A stretch of 64,000 bases of DNA from Hymenobacter cyanobacteriorum (GCF_022631375.1 NZ_JALBGC010000004.1:682001-746000), one strand, 5' to 3'. Numbered from the stretch's first letter, positions 24,829 through 33,806 are shown. A program made the numbers and translations. Notes: generated by a model from the letters alone, not told the origin.

Positions 24829-24872
24829 CCCGGTGAATTACGACTTCGCGCTGTTTGGAGCGGGGTGGATAA
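24829..24872 (+). pseudogene. Copy of the last ~45 bases of the TIGR02757 gene
   Basis: The bases from CCCGGTGAATTACGACTTCG on match 18122-18167 with a few substitutions and one missing G in the G-run, which shifts the frame before the stop. It is a duplicated gene end, joined to the unknown fragment at 24733-24828. It marks a recombination scar. The remaining bases to 24979 hold nothing recognised. Confidence 0.7.
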
Positions 24873-24979
24873 TAATTAACTGTTTAAAAATTAAGTATTA
24901 ATTCTGACGCTTGGCTGGTAATGCACGAGCGAGTTGCTCGATAAAGACAGGGTTAACGCCTTCGTAAAAGCCGAAATAC

Positions 24980-25660
24980 ATGCACCAGCAGTTTAATTTA
25001 TTGCGGGTTAATAAGACAGTAGCTGTCATCTGTATTCTGGGAGGAATAATTGGAGGTGTTACGCTCGCCGTGACCGGGTTGCTGTGGCTGCTGCCTATGC
25101 ACGGGTTTTGGTGGAGCATATCTTGGCTGCTTGCAACAATAGGCGGTGGAATATTTTGCGCGACTGTGCTACAGAAGAAATGGGCTAGTCAGGCGATTTT
25201 GCTCCTAGTTTCTCCTAATGAATTGATAATCGAAGTGCAAAAGACTGGCGCAAGGGAGGTAGTGCCATTTTCGGCAATTGCATCTTACCGCGTCAATGTG
25301 TACCGCGGTTCGCAAGAATTATACTTAATGCAATCAGATGGCCGGACGCTACGGCTTGACGCTTATACCTGGGTGAACCATGAACCCGCGGATGATGGCA
25401 TTGTGCAAGCAGTAAAAAATGCGCTGCAACACTACCGAAAGGCACAGGGCCTGCCTGAACTGCCGCGGATAAGAACGTTTTTCGAAAAGCCCATTGCGAA
25501 ACTCGTTCCAGTGCTGGCAACCTGCGGCGTGGTTTACGGCGTTGGGGTAGTGCTTTGCCGGGAGGTACCCAATTATGCCAATCTATTGAATTTGGTAGGC
25601 AGCTATATTTCCTTTTTAGGAATATGGTATACCGTTGCCAGGCCTTCGCAAAAATCATGA
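24980..25660 (+). CDS. Membrane protein with PH-like (YcxB-type) soluble segment, copy 1
   Basis: 226 residues. Two hydrophobic helices at the N-terminus (VAVICILGGIIGGVTLAVTG and an SISWLLATIGGGIF stretch) lead into a cytoplasmic strand-rich segment (LIIEVQKTGAREVVPFSAIA, ELYLMQSDGRTLRLDAYTW). That order resembles bacterial PH/YcxB domains. Two further helices close the protein. The next gene has the same plan, so the two are likely tandem paralogues, although identity is low. The DNA is visibly less GC-rich than its neighbours. The function is unknown. Confidence 0.65.
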   Translation: MHQQFNLLRVNKTVAVICILGGIIGGVTLAVTGLLWLLPMHGFWWSISWLLATIGGGIFCATVLQKKWASQAILLLVSPNELIIEVQKTGAREVVPFSAIASYRVNVYRGSQELYLMQSDGRTLRLDAYTWVNHEPADDGIVQAVKNALQHYRKAQGLPELPRIRTFFEKPIAKLVPVLATCGVVYGVGVVLCREVPNYANLLNLVGSYISFLGIWYTVARPSQKS

Positions 25661-25704
25661 AGTAGATAAGGGCTGCCAAACAAATTGGTGGAAAGAAAAT
25701 CGCA

Positions 25705-26379
25705 ATGGAAAAGCAATTCCATCTGACTCTGACCAACCGCTGGAAAGCCACCGGCCTGGCGCTGGCTTTTGTTGCCGCTACCGTGTTGTTGCTGGTCGGC
25801 TCCGCAACCTTGCTCGCGCATTGGTTCTGGCTGGGCGTGCCGATGGGGCTGGCCGTAATGGCCGGGCTGGTTTTTCTGCCCGAAATCATCATGCGAAAGC
25901 TTGCCACTGATTTTGCCGTGGTCACCATCGATGAAGCAGGCCTCACGGTGCAGTACGGGGAAAGAGAAACCTCACGGCGAATCAATTTTGCCGATATCGC
26001 CACTTACTACACCGACCTGGGCGATGACTTCAACGTGCGCCTGCACCACGGCCCGAAGTTGGTGCTGCATCTGAACCACAAAATTCATCCGCAGGGCTGG
26101 ATGCCCCTACTGGCCATGCAGCGCCATTTCGAAATGGCCGTCGCCGAATACCAGCGGCAGCGCCCCGAAAACCTGCCGATTCGGAAGCTGGGGTTTTTCA
26201 ACCGGCCGCTGGCTACGGTTTGGCTGGTAGTGTTTGCGGTCTTGGTAGGCTGGCTGGGGTGGCGGGCGTGGCAGCCGTTTGCCAGCGAAGGCGCGTGGGG
26301 CGGCTTCCTGCTGACCGGTCTGCTGTTCACGATTTATACCTTGATGTGGCAGCACGAGCGGCGAAAACTGTCATCGTAG
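25705..26379 (+). CDS. Membrane protein with PH-like segment, copy 2
   Basis: 224 residues with the same layout as the preceding gene: two N-terminal helices (LALAFVAATVLLLVGSATLL, MGLAVMAGLVFLP), a strand-rich middle (VVTIDEAGLTVQYGERETSR, INFADIATYYTDLGDDFNVR, LVLHLNHKIHPQGWMPLL) and two C-terminal helices. In both copies the middle starts with a short strand, an I-x-F/V-x-x-I-A motif and a paired strand. GC content is higher than in copy 1, so the duplication is not recent. A 45-base gap suggests cotranscription. The function is unknown. Confidence 0.65.
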   Translation: MEKQFHLTLTNRWKATGLALAFVAATVLLLVGSATLLAHWFWLGVPMGLAVMAGLVFLPEIIMRKLATDFAVVTIDEAGLTVQYGERETSRRINFADIATYYTDLGDDFNVRLHHGPKLVLHLNHKIHPQGWMPLLAMQRHFEMAVAEYQRQRPENLPIRKLGFFNRPLATVWLVVFAVLVGWLGWRAWQPFASEGAWGGFLLTGLLFTIYTLMWQHERRKLSS

Positions 26380-26436
26380 CACTTCGGTGAATGCGGTATT
26401 GGCAAACGGGCGAATCTTCCCGCCCGCTTAGCTGTT

Positions 26437-26444
26437 TACCTTCG
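26437..26444 (+). promoter_or_regulatory. Putative -7 box (TACCTTCG) of mutS2
   Basis: TACCTTCG matches TAnnTTTG with one mismatch and lies 26 bases before the TTG start of mutS2. No convincing -33 box is seen. Confidence 0.35.
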
Positions 26445-26470
26445 TACCCAATTACCGAAAGACGACCTAC

Positions 26471-28915
26471 TTGCTGTTACCCCAACACTTCGAACAAAAA
26501 ATCGGCTTCACCACCCTGCGCGAGCAGCTCGAAGCCAACTGCCTCTCGGCGCTCGGCCGGCACTACGTGGCCCGCATGGAGTTCCAGACCAAGCACGAGC
26601 CGCTGCTGAAGCTGCTGCAGCAGGCCGACGAATTTGCCTATCTGCTGCGCTCGGGAGCCGATTTTCCGGCCTCGCACTACCACGATGCCCAGGTGCACCT
26701 CAAGCGCGCCGCCCTGCCCGGGGCCTACCTCGACGTAGCCGCCTTCTTCGAGGTGAAGATGAGCTTGCGCACCATTCGGCAGGCGTTGAGCTTCTTTTCG
26801 GACGCCGAACCCGGCCTGTATCCTACGCTGCGGCTGCTGGGTATCGGCATCCAGGTCGACCGCAATTTGCTGGCCGCGATGGACAAGGTGGTGGACGACG
26901 ACGGGGCCGTGCGCGACGACGCGAGCCCGCTGCTGCGCCAGATTCGGCAGGAGCTCATTGCCCGCCAGGGCCAGCTGCGCCGGCAGATTGCCGGCATCCT
27001 GCGCCACGCCAAAAACGAAGGTTGGATTCCCAGCGACTCGGAACCCACCATCCGGGGCGGGCGGCTGGTGCTGCCCGTCATTGCCGAGCACAAGCGGAAG
27101 GTGAAGGGCCTGATTCACGACGAGTCGGCCTCGGGCCAGACGGTGTACATCGAGCCAGCCGAGGTGTTCGAGCTCAACAACGACATCAAGGACCTCGACA
27201 ACGCCTACCACCGCGAGCTCATTCGCATCCTCACGGCCCTCACGGACCAGCTGCGCCCCCACATTCCGGACCTGCGCAAGGCCTATTCCTACCTCGGGCT
27301 GATTGACTTCATCCGCGCCAAGGCCCGCCTGGCCGTCACGCTCGACTGCCGCCTGCCGCTGCTGCACAACAAGCCCCTGCTGAAGTGGGAGAAAGTGCGC
27401 CACCCGCTGCTGCAGCTGGCCTTCGCCCAGCATAAGCGCGACAACGGCGACCCGCGCGAAGTCGTCCCGCTCGATTTAGAATTGAACCACGAGCAGCGCA
27501 TCCTCGTCATTTCCGGCCCCAACGCCGGCGGCAAATCCGTGAGCTTGAAAACCGTGGGCCTCGTGCAGTTCATGCTGCAAATGGGCCTGCTCATTCCCTG
27601 CGCCGACAACTCCGAAGCCGGCGTGTTCGAGGACATTTTCCTGGACATTGGCGACGAGCAGAGCCTCGAAAACGACCTCTCGACCTACTCCTCGCACCTG
27701 CTGGCAATGAAGCAGTTCATGCTGCTGGCCGGCAAGAAAAGCCTGGTGCTGATTGACGAATTCGGCACCGGCACCGAGCCCAGCCTCGGCGGCGCCATCG
27801 CCGAGGCCGTGCTTGACCAGCTGAATAAGGCCCGCGTGTACGGCGTCATCACCACGCACTACACCAACCTCAAGAACTTTGCCGAGCGCACCCCGCACCT
27901 CGTGAACGGGGCCATGCGCTACGACCCCGAGAAGCTGCAGCCGCTCTACCGCCTCGAAGTGGGCAAGCCGGGTTCGTCGTTCGCCATCGAAATTGCCCGC
28001 AAAATCGGCCTGCCAAAGGAGGTCGTGGAGCGCGCCACCCAGCTCGTGGGCAAGGATAAAATCCGCTACGACCGCCTACTCGAAGGCCTCGAAAAGGAGA
28101 AAACCGAGCTCGAAACCCGCACCGCCGAGGCCGCCAAGGCCGAAAAGCGCCTCAAGCGCGCCGCCCAGGAGTACCAGGACCTCAAGCAGCACCTCGAAGA
28201 CACCAAGCTCGAAACCCTGCGCACCGCCAAGCAGCAGGCCAAGGCCCTGTTGGTAAACACCAACCAGCAAATCGAAGCTACCATCGGCGAAATCCGCCGG
28301 GGCAACGCTGAGAAGGAAACCAACAAAGCCGCCCGCGAGAAGCTCGACAACTTCGTGAAAAAGGAGCTGCAGATTGAGCCGCCCAAGCCCAAGCCCACCC
28401 GGGAGCGGGCCGTGGCCGGTGCCGTGCAGCCCGGCGACAAAGTGGCCCTCTTCGGCCAGGACGGCCACGGCGAAGTGCTCAGCGTGAAAGGCCAGACGGC
28501 CGAAGTCATGTTCGGCGGCATGAAGACGCTGACCAAGCTCAGCCAGCTCGAAAAGCTAGGCCGGGCCGAAATCCGAGAGCGGGAGCAGGCTGCTAAATCC
28601 AAAGCCGGCCGCCTCGGCGGGAGCGGCACCAACGGCGGCAACAGCGTCAACATCACCGACCGCATGGCCGGCTTCAGCCCCACGCTCGACCTGCGCGGTG
28701 AGCGCGCCGAAGACGCCCTCACCAAAACCATGAGCTTCGTGGACGACGCCGTGATGCTGGGCATGCCCGAAATCAAGTTCCTGCACGGGCGCGGCAATGG
28801 CGTGCTGCGCCAAGTGGTGCGCGACTACCTACGCTCGCAGCGCGCCGTGGCCAGCGTGGCCGACGAGCACGCCGATAGGGGCGGGGACGGCGTCACCATT
28901 GCCGTGCTGAAGTAG
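26471..28915 (+). CDS. mutS2: Endonuclease MutS2
   Basis: 814 residues with a TTG start at 26471, the first in-frame start that keeps the family N-terminus (LLPQHFEQKIGFTTLREQL). Domains in order: core/lever helices (about 1-330), the ABC-type ATPase with Walker A GPNAGGKS at 349-356, Walker B LVLIDEFGTGTEP and the H-loop ITTHYTNLK, a long coiled coil (about 520-640, Lys/Glu-rich), a KOW-like segment (VQPGDKVALFGQDGHGEV) and the C-terminal Smr nuclease domain (LDLRGERAEDAL, FLHGRGNGVLRQVVRDYL). MutS2 suppresses homologous recombination and in some bacteria rescues collided ribosomes. The Smr HGxGxG motif is intact. It is followed at once by a small membrane protein gene. Confidence 0.96.
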   Translation: MLLPQHFEQKIGFTTLREQLEANCLSALGRHYVARMEFQTKHEPLLKLLQQADEFAYLLRSGADFPASHYHDAQVHLKRAALPGAYLDVAAFFEVKMSLRTIRQALSFFSDAEPGLYPTLRLLGIGIQVDRNLLAAMDKVVDDDGAVRDDASPLLRQIRQELIARQGQLRRQIAGILRHAKNEGWIPSDSEPTIRGGRLVLPVIAEHKRKVKGLIHDESASGQTVYIEPAEVFELNNDIKDLDNAYHRELIRILTALTDQLRPHIPDLRKAYSYLGLIDFIRAKARLAVTLDCRLPLLHNKPLLKWEKVRHPLLQLAFAQHKRDNGDPREVVPLDLELNHEQRILVISGPNAGGKSVSLKTVGLVQFMLQMGLLIPCADNSEAGVFEDIFLDIGDEQSLENDLSTYSSHLLAMKQFMLLAGKKSLVLIDEFGTGTEPSLGGAIAEAVLDQLNKARVYGVITTHYTNLKNFAERTPHLVNGAMRYDPEKLQPLYRLEVGKPGSSFAIEIARKIGLPKEVVERATQLVGKDKIRYDRLLEGLEKEKTELETRTAEAAKAEKRLKRAAQEYQDLKQHLEDTKLETLRTAKQQAKALLVNTNQQIEATIGEIRRGNAEKETNKAAREKLDNFVKKELQIEPPKPKPTRERAVAGAVQPGDKVALFGQDGHGEVLSVKGQTAEVMFGGMKTLTKLSQLEKLGRAEIREREQAAKSKAGRLGGSGTNGGNSVNITDRMAGFSPTLDLRGERAEDALTKTMSFVDDAVMLGMPEIKFLHGRGNGVLRQVVRDYLRSQRAVASVADEHADRGGDGVTIAVLK

Positions 28916-29182
28916 GTGGCTGGCCGCAACGGAAAAGCAGGACGGGTGCTGGCCGGGCTATTGGGTTTGTTTGTGGCTCTGGCCATGTTCTCCAATAGCC
29001 TGAAGGCATTGGCTCAGGCCTTGCGCCTGCGGGCCGCGCTGTCGGCCAATCCGGGCCTGCATCTGGAGGTAAAGGAGGCCTTTCTCACGTTTGCGCTGGA
29101 ATTGACGTTGGGGTTGGCGGCCGGCTGGTGGGGCATTTCGAAGTTTCGGCGGCGAAAGCTTGAGGCTGGCGAAGCGCAGTAG
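28916..29182 (+). CDS. Small membrane protein downstream of mutS2
   Basis: 88 residues with a GTG start directly after the mutS2 stop. An ATG at 28985 is the alternative. Two hydrophobic helices are present (VLAGLLGLFVALAMF and FALELTLGLAAGWWGISKF), separated by a polar loop. No family is recognised. The zero-base spacing argues for cotranslation with mutS2. A terminator follows at 29256-29290. Confidence 0.5.
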   Translation: MAGRNGKAGRVLAGLLGLFVALAMFSNSLKALAQALRLRAALSANPGLHLEVKEAFLTFALELTLGLAAGWWGISKFRRRKLEAGEAQ

Positions 29183-29255
29183 CAACCGCTGCACTCCTTT
29201 TTTCGAGTGCCTAGTGTGGTGCTGGGCGAGGAGTAAAGTCCCATGTTTATAAGCG

Positions 29256-29290
29256 AAACCCAGGCCCAAACAAGGTCTGGGTTTGTTTTT
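29256..29290 (+). terminator. Terminator after the mutS2 operon
   Basis: AAACCCAG pairs with CTGGGTTT around a 13-base loop, followed by TGTTTTT. It lies 74 bases after the small membrane protein gene. The rest of the gap to 29458 shows no other feature. Confidence 0.7.
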
Positions 29291-29458
29291 AGGAAGATTC
29301 CGGGAGGTGAGAGGTGTGCAGATTTAAATTTTGAAAAGTCTGATAGACGCGAATATTGGTTGGGCCGCCGCAACTGCGGCCGCTACGTTTGCAGCGGCTT
29401 CCGGCAGTGGCCGTAGTAGCTTGCCGCCGTCCGCATCATTTCCCAACCTTCCCGTCGC

Positions 29459-29899
29459 ATGAACCCCCAAACCACCACGCCGAACCCTCCGCAAACATCC
29501 GCTGCCTTTATTGCCGCCTCCTGGGTCGCGTTGCTGCTGGGCGTTGTGGCCTTCAACATCGGCCTCTGGAATGCCAATACGATGGCGCTGAACGAGAAAG
29601 GCTACTACTTCACGGTGCTGATGTACGGCCTGTTTGCCGCCATCTCGGTGCAGAAAAGTGTGCGCGACCGCCTCGAAGGCATCCCGGTCACGAACCTGTA
29701 CTACGGCATCAGCTGGGTGTCGGTGCTGCTCACAGTGCTGCTGCTGGCCGTAGGGCTGTGGAATGCCACGCTCACGCTCAGCGAGAAAGGCTTCTACGCT
29801 ATGGCTTTCGTGCTGAGCTTGTTTGCCGCTATCGCCGTGCAGAAAAATACCCGCGACACCCTGAAGCGGGAGCCTGCGGAACCGGCTTCGCTGGGCTAA
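29459..29899 (+). CDS. YiaA/YiaB-family inner membrane protein
   Basis: 146 residues. Two homologous halves each have two helices with shared words: SWVALLLGVVAFNIGLWNA, KGYYFTVLMYGLFAAISVQK and, in the second half, SWVSVLLTVLLLAVGLWNA, KGFYAMAFVLSLFAAIAVQK. This internal duplication and the FAAI-x-VQK ends define the YiaAB family (PF05360), of unknown function. The next gene starts 21 bases after its stop on the same strand, so the two probably share a transcript. Confidence 0.9.
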   Translation: MNPQTTTPNPPQTSAAFIAASWVALLLGVVAFNIGLWNANTMALNEKGYYFTVLMYGLFAAISVQKSVRDRLEGIPVTNLYYGISWVSVLLTVLLLAVGLWNATLTLSEKGFYAMAFVLSLFAAIAVQKNTRDTLKREPAEPASLG

Positions 29900-29920
29900 T
29901 TGCAACGGCCCGGATTTTTC

Positions 29921-30544
29921 ATGGAAGCTCGTTACGGAGCCATCCGGCACCTGCCGCTGGGGCTGATGTATGCCCGCCTCGCGCTGGGCCTGCTGCTGCT
30001 GGCGCTGGCGGCGGGGGGCGTGTCGCACTTTGCCGCCCTGGCCGTGGCGTTGATTACGGTGGGCCTGCTCACCGACGTTTTCGACGGCATCATTGCCCGC
30101 CACTTGGGCGTGTCGACGGAAAAGCTGCGTCGGCTTGATTCTACCATCGACCAGGTTTTCTGGGCTTCGGTGGTGGGCGCAACTTGGCTGGCCTGCCCCG
30201 GTTTTTTCCGCCAGCACGCCCCGCAGCTACTACTGCTGCTGGGGCTGGAGGTGCTCACTTACGCGCTGTGCTACCTGAAATTTCGCAAGGAAATTGCCAC
30301 GCACTCGTGGGCGGCCAAGGCCTGGGTGCTGGTGTCGTTTGCCGCGCTGGTTCAGATTATCGTTACCTGCCAGGCCGGTGCGCTGTTCGAGGCCTCGTTC
30401 TACCTCGGCGTGCTGAGCCGGCTGGAAATCGGGGCCATTATCCTGCTCCTGCGGCGGTGGACCAACGACGTGCCCACCGCCTGGCACGCCGCCCGGCTGC
30501 GGCAGGGCAAGCCGATAAAACGGCATAAGCTGTTCAATGGGTGA
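29921..30544 (+). CDS. CDP-alcohol phosphatidyltransferase family protein
   Basis: 207 residues from the ATG at 29921, an integral membrane protein with about six helices. The family motif DG-x2-AR-x8-G-x3-D-x3-D is present as Asp52, Asp55, Gly56, Ala59-Arg60, Asp73 and Asp77, but the second conserved glycine is Leu69. The four aspartates that bind the metal ions are intact, so activity is still plausible. Such enzymes transfer a phosphoalcohol from a CDP donor, as in phosphatidylglycerol-phosphate, cardiolipin or phosphatidylserine synthesis. The acceptor cannot be told here. It ends at a good terminator. Confidence 0.88.
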   Translation: MEARYGAIRHLPLGLMYARLALGLLLLALAAGGVSHFAALAVALITVGLLTDVFDGIIARHLGVSTEKLRRLDSTIDQVFWASVVGATWLACPGFFRQHAPQLLLLLGLEVLTYALCYLKFRKEIATHSWAAKAWVLVSFAALVQIIVTCQAGALFEASFYLGVLSRLEIGAIILLLRRWTNDVPTAWHAARLRQGKPIKRHKLFNG

Positions 30545-30549
30545 AAATT

Positions 30550-30582
30550 AAAATGCCGTTTCTGGTTCAGAAACGGCATTTT
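30550..30582 (+). terminator. Terminator after the phosphatidyltransferase gene
   Basis: AAAATGCCGTTTCT and AGAAACGGCATTTT form a 14-base perfect stem with a five-base loop, starting six bases after the stop codon. A-rich and T-rich ends suit either direction. Confidence 0.85.
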
Positions 30583-30752
30583 GCGTGAATTGGCAACTGC
30601 TTTTTAGCCATAAGCTTTGAAATACAAAGTTCTTTAAAATACATTTGCTGTGTCCCCGATAGATGGGCTTTGCTGCCGGCCGCGTTGCGTGGCTGGGCAG
30701 AATTGCCTGCGCCATTTTCCAACTTCAATCCGCGGTTTTCGGCCGCCCGCTT

Positions 30753-33700
30753 ATGCAAAGTCTGCGTTCTCCCAAATGGATTTTCCTGGCCAGCACCGCG
30801 CCGCTGCTGGTGTACCTGCTGGTGTGCGCCGGCGAGTTTTCGGTAATTCGGACGCTGCTGCCGGCGGCTAGCGTGGGGGAGTGGCAGGCGTTTGGGGCGG
30901 CGCTGGCGCTGCTGGGCCTGGGCGGGGCCGGCTATGCGGCCTGGCAGCTGGCGCGCCGGCAACCGGTGGCGGCGTGGTACAGTGGGGCGGTGCTGCTGGC
31001 GTTCAGCCTGTGGCTGTGCCTGCTCACCACGCACGGCGAGGCGCTGCTGCCTCGCAGCGTGCCCGCCTGGATGGTGCCCACCAACCCCATCCTTATGGCC
31101 TGGACCTTCCTGATGCCCACGCTGGCGCATGCCATGCTGGCGTTGGTGGCCCGCTTCACGCCCGACGACCGGCCTCACCAGGTGGCTCCCAACATTCTGT
31201 TCGCGGTGGTGGTGCCCATGGGCTGGGCGCTGGTGTTCGAGGTGCTCACGTGGCTGGGGCGCCTGCTGCGTGGCACGAGCCCGGAGGTATACACCGGGCC
31301 ATCGCGCACAGAAACGGTGGGCACGGTTATCATCGTGGCGTCGCTGGTGGTAGGCACGCTTAGTTTCTTCTTTTTCCTCACGCGGGCGCTGTTCATCAGC
31401 TCGCGCCGGCGGGAGCGAAGCTGGGCCGATGGCGGACTGGTGTGGAAACTGGTGGTCACGATTGTGCTGCCGCTGCTGGGGCTGGGGCTGAACAACGGCC
31501 TGTTTTTCGGCCAGGGATTTCACGAGGCGGGCGGCATTTTCGGCAATTTCAGCAGCCCGTGGTTTTACGTGCTCACCATCGTGAACGGGGCGCTGCTGTG
31601 CCTGCCCGACAGCGAGCAGCCCGGCCTGCGGCTGGCGCAGCTGCTGGGCCGCAGTGCGCTGTTTGGCTTCACGTTCTACTTCTTCTTGGTATTCTTGCCG
31701 TTTTTGCCGCTGGCGATTCCGGCCATTATTCTGATTGGGACGGGCTTTTTGCTGCTGGCGCCGCTGCTGCTGTTCGTGGTGCACGTGCGCCAGCTGGCCG
31801 ACGACGTGGCCGCCCTGCGCACCGTGTATCGCCCGCGGCTGGTGACGGCGGCGCTGCTGGCCGGGCTGGCGGTGCTGCCGCTGTACTTCACGGGCAGCTT
31901 CTGGCACCGGCGGCAGGTGCTGCACGAGGCCCTGGCCTACGTATACACGCCCGACTACACCCAGCCGCCGCGCGTCGATGCCGAGGCGCTGGCCGCCACG
32001 CTGGCCCAGGTGCGGCTCAACAAAGACCGAAATTTTGACCTGTTTTTCGGTTCGCAGCAGCCGTACCTGTCCACGTATTTCAACTGGCTGGTACTCGACA
32101 ACCTGATGCTTTCGGAGCATAAAATCAACGAGCTGGAGCTGATTTTTACGGGCGATGTGGCGGCAAACCGCAGCTACCTGTGGGCCAACCTCAACGGCCC
32201 GCCGCCCCCGCCGCCCCCCGCGCCCGGCACGTCGCCCACCACCCGGCGCTTCTCCGGCGCCAACCTCGACGGCTTCGACGACCCCGCGCCGGACCCTGGC
32301 GCGCCCCAACTGCGCAATGCCGCCGTGCGCAGCCGCTACGATGCCCGCCAGCAGGCCTGGGTAAGCTGGGTCGATTTGGAAGTGGCCAATACCAACCCCG
32401 GCTTCCAGAACCGCGAGTACAGCACCGCCATCTGGCTGCCCGAGGGCTGCTGGGTGGGCGACTATACCCTCACCATCGGCAACCGGCAGGAGCACGGCAT
32501 CCTGGCTGAGAAAAAGGCCGCCACCTGGGTGTTTGCCCAGATTCTGAGCGAAAACAGCTCCCGCGACCCCGGCCTGCTGGCCTACCGCGGCCCCCACGAA
32601 ATTGCCGTGCGCGTCTACCCCGTGTCGGCGGCCGAAGCGCGCCATACCAGCATCCAGTTCCTGCACAAAGAGCCCATTGCGCTGACAGTAGATGGCCGCA
32701 CGTTGGCCCTGGGCGACAGCGCCGATGCCGCGCTCGTCACGGCGCCCATCACCGTGCCCGGCAGCGGCGTGGCCTACGTGAGCGGCGTGGCCAAGCAGCA
32801 GCTGCCGCTGGTGCAGCGCCGGCCCTATTACCATTTTCTGCTCGATGTTTCGGCTAGTCAGGCCGACCCGGCCAACGCCTTTCGCGAGCGTCTGGCAGGC
32901 CAGCTGGCGCGGCCGCTGCCCAACGGCGCGCCGGCCCGGTTCAGCCTGGTGAACGCGGCCACCACGCCCGTGCCCGCTGGCAACGACTGGGCCGCGGCCG
33001 TGGGCAAAACCGGCACCGGCGGCTTCTACCTCGGCGGAGCCATCCGGCGGGTGCTGTTTGAGGCCCAGGAGCACCCCGGCGCCACCTACCCGGTGCTGGT
33101 AGTCGTAACCGACGATTTCAACAACGCCGTGCTGGATGCGGATTTCGAGAACTTCCAGAGTGCTTATCCCGAAAGCGACGTGTTCTACGTGCTGGGCGCC
33201 GACGGCCAACTGGTGCCGCACTCGCTGCGCCACGCGGCCCGGCAGCCGCTTTCATCAGCCTCGCCGGCCGGTTTGCCTGCGCCGGGTGCATCCACGCCGG
33301 TGCGCGCCTGGCCCGATGCCGCCCACCCGCGCGTCTACCTGCCCGCCACGCCCGAGCCGGCCGTAGTCGTGACCGGCCGCCCCACCGTGCCCACGGCCGA
33401 AGCCCCAGCTCCCAGCCGCTGGCTGGCGGGCCTGCTGCTGCGCGGCTACGGCCAGTGGCAAAGCTTTCACCCCGAAATCACCGACCGCGAGCGGGTGCCC
33501 TTCATTCAGGCCAGCTTTCGGGCGGGCATTCTCACGCCCTTCACCTCCTTCCTGGCCCTCGAAAACGACGCCCAGAAAGCCGCACTGCACCGCAAACAAG
33601 AGCAGACGCTGGCCGCCAACGCCTCGCTCGATACCGTGGAAAACGACCAGGTGCAGCCCACCGCCACACCCATCGACAGCGGCGCGCTGTTGCTGCTGGC

Positions 33701-33770
33701 GGCCGGGCTGCTGCTGGCCGGGTGGCACCTGCGGCGTATGCGCACCGCCGCCCACCGCCTGCAGGCCTAA
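30753..33770 (+). CDS. MSEP-CTERM/XrtN-VIT type membrane protein (exosortase-associated)
   Basis: 1005 residues from the ATG at 30753 (SLRSPKWIFLASTAPLLVYL is the typical family start). About ten membrane helices fill residues 1-400. A periplasmic part follows with a VIT-like domain near 540-640 (YSTAIWLPEGCWVGDYTLTI, EKKAATWVFAQILSENSSRDP) and a VWA-like region (YHFLLDVSASQAD, YPVLVVVTDDFNNAVL). The C-terminus has a hydrophobic helix (GALLLLAAGLLLAGWHL) and a basic HLRRMRTAAHR tail, the layout of an exosortase sorting signal. The Pro-rich stretch GPPPPPPPAPG is unusual. This group is normally encoded beside a dedicated exosortase (XrtK or XrtN), but none is in the window. The assignment rests on recalled family architecture. 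Confidence 0.75.
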   Translation: MQSLRSPKWIFLASTAPLLVYLLVCAGEFSVIRTLLPAASVGEWQAFGAALALLGLGGAGYAAWQLARRQPVAAWYSGAVLLAFSLWLCLLTTHGEALLPRSVPAWMVPTNPILMAWTFLMPTLAHAMLALVARFTPDDRPHQVAPNILFAVVVPMGWALVFEVLTWLGRLLRGTSPEVYTGPSRTETVGTVIIVASLVVGTLSFFFFLTRALFISSRRRERSWADGGLVWKLVVTIVLPLLGLGLNNGLFFGQGFHEAGGIFGNFSSPWFYVLTIVNGALLCLPDSEQPGLRLAQLLGRSALFGFTFYFFLVFLPFLPLAIPAIILIGTGFLLLAPLLLFVVHVRQLADDVAALRTVYRPRLVTAALLAGLAVLPLYFTGSFWHRRQVLHEALAYVYTPDYTQPPRVDAEALAATLAQVRLNKDRNFDLFFGSQQPYLSTYFNWLVLDNLMLSEHKINELELIFTGDVAANRSYLWANLNGPPPPPPPAPGTSPTTRRFSGANLDGFDDPAPDPGAPQLRNAAVRSRYDARQQAWVSWVDLEVANTNPGFQNREYSTAIWLPEGCWVGDYTLTIGNRQEHGILAEKKAATWVFAQILSENSSRDPGLLAYRGPHEIAVRVYPVSAAEARHTSIQFLHKEPIALTVDGRTLALGDSADAALVTAPITVPGSGVAYVSGVAKQQLPLVQRRPYYHFLLDVSASQADPANAFRERLAGQLARPLPNGAPARFSLVNAATTPVPAGNDWAAAVGKTGTGGFYLGGAIRRVLFEAQEHPGATYPVLVVVTDDFNNAVLDADFENFQSAYPESDVFYVLGADGQLVPHSLRHAARQPLSSASPAGLPAPGASTPVRAWPDAAHPRVYLPATPEPAVVVTGRPTVPTAEAPAPSRWLAGLLLRGYGQWQSFHPEITDRERVPFIQASFRAGILTPFTSFLALENDAQKAALHRKQEQTLAANASLDTVENDQVQPTATPIDSGALLLLAAGLLLAGWHLRRMRTAAHRLQA

Positions 33771-33806
33771 CGGGCGCGAGGAGTGCAATGGTGGCAGCGT
33801 TCGCGC

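Noticed and set aside
30567..33233. Minus-strand open frame of 888 codons opposite the MSEP-CTERM-like gene
   Set aside because: Low-complexity Arg/Gln/His composition with no domain, while the plus-strand frame has membrane helices and known family features.
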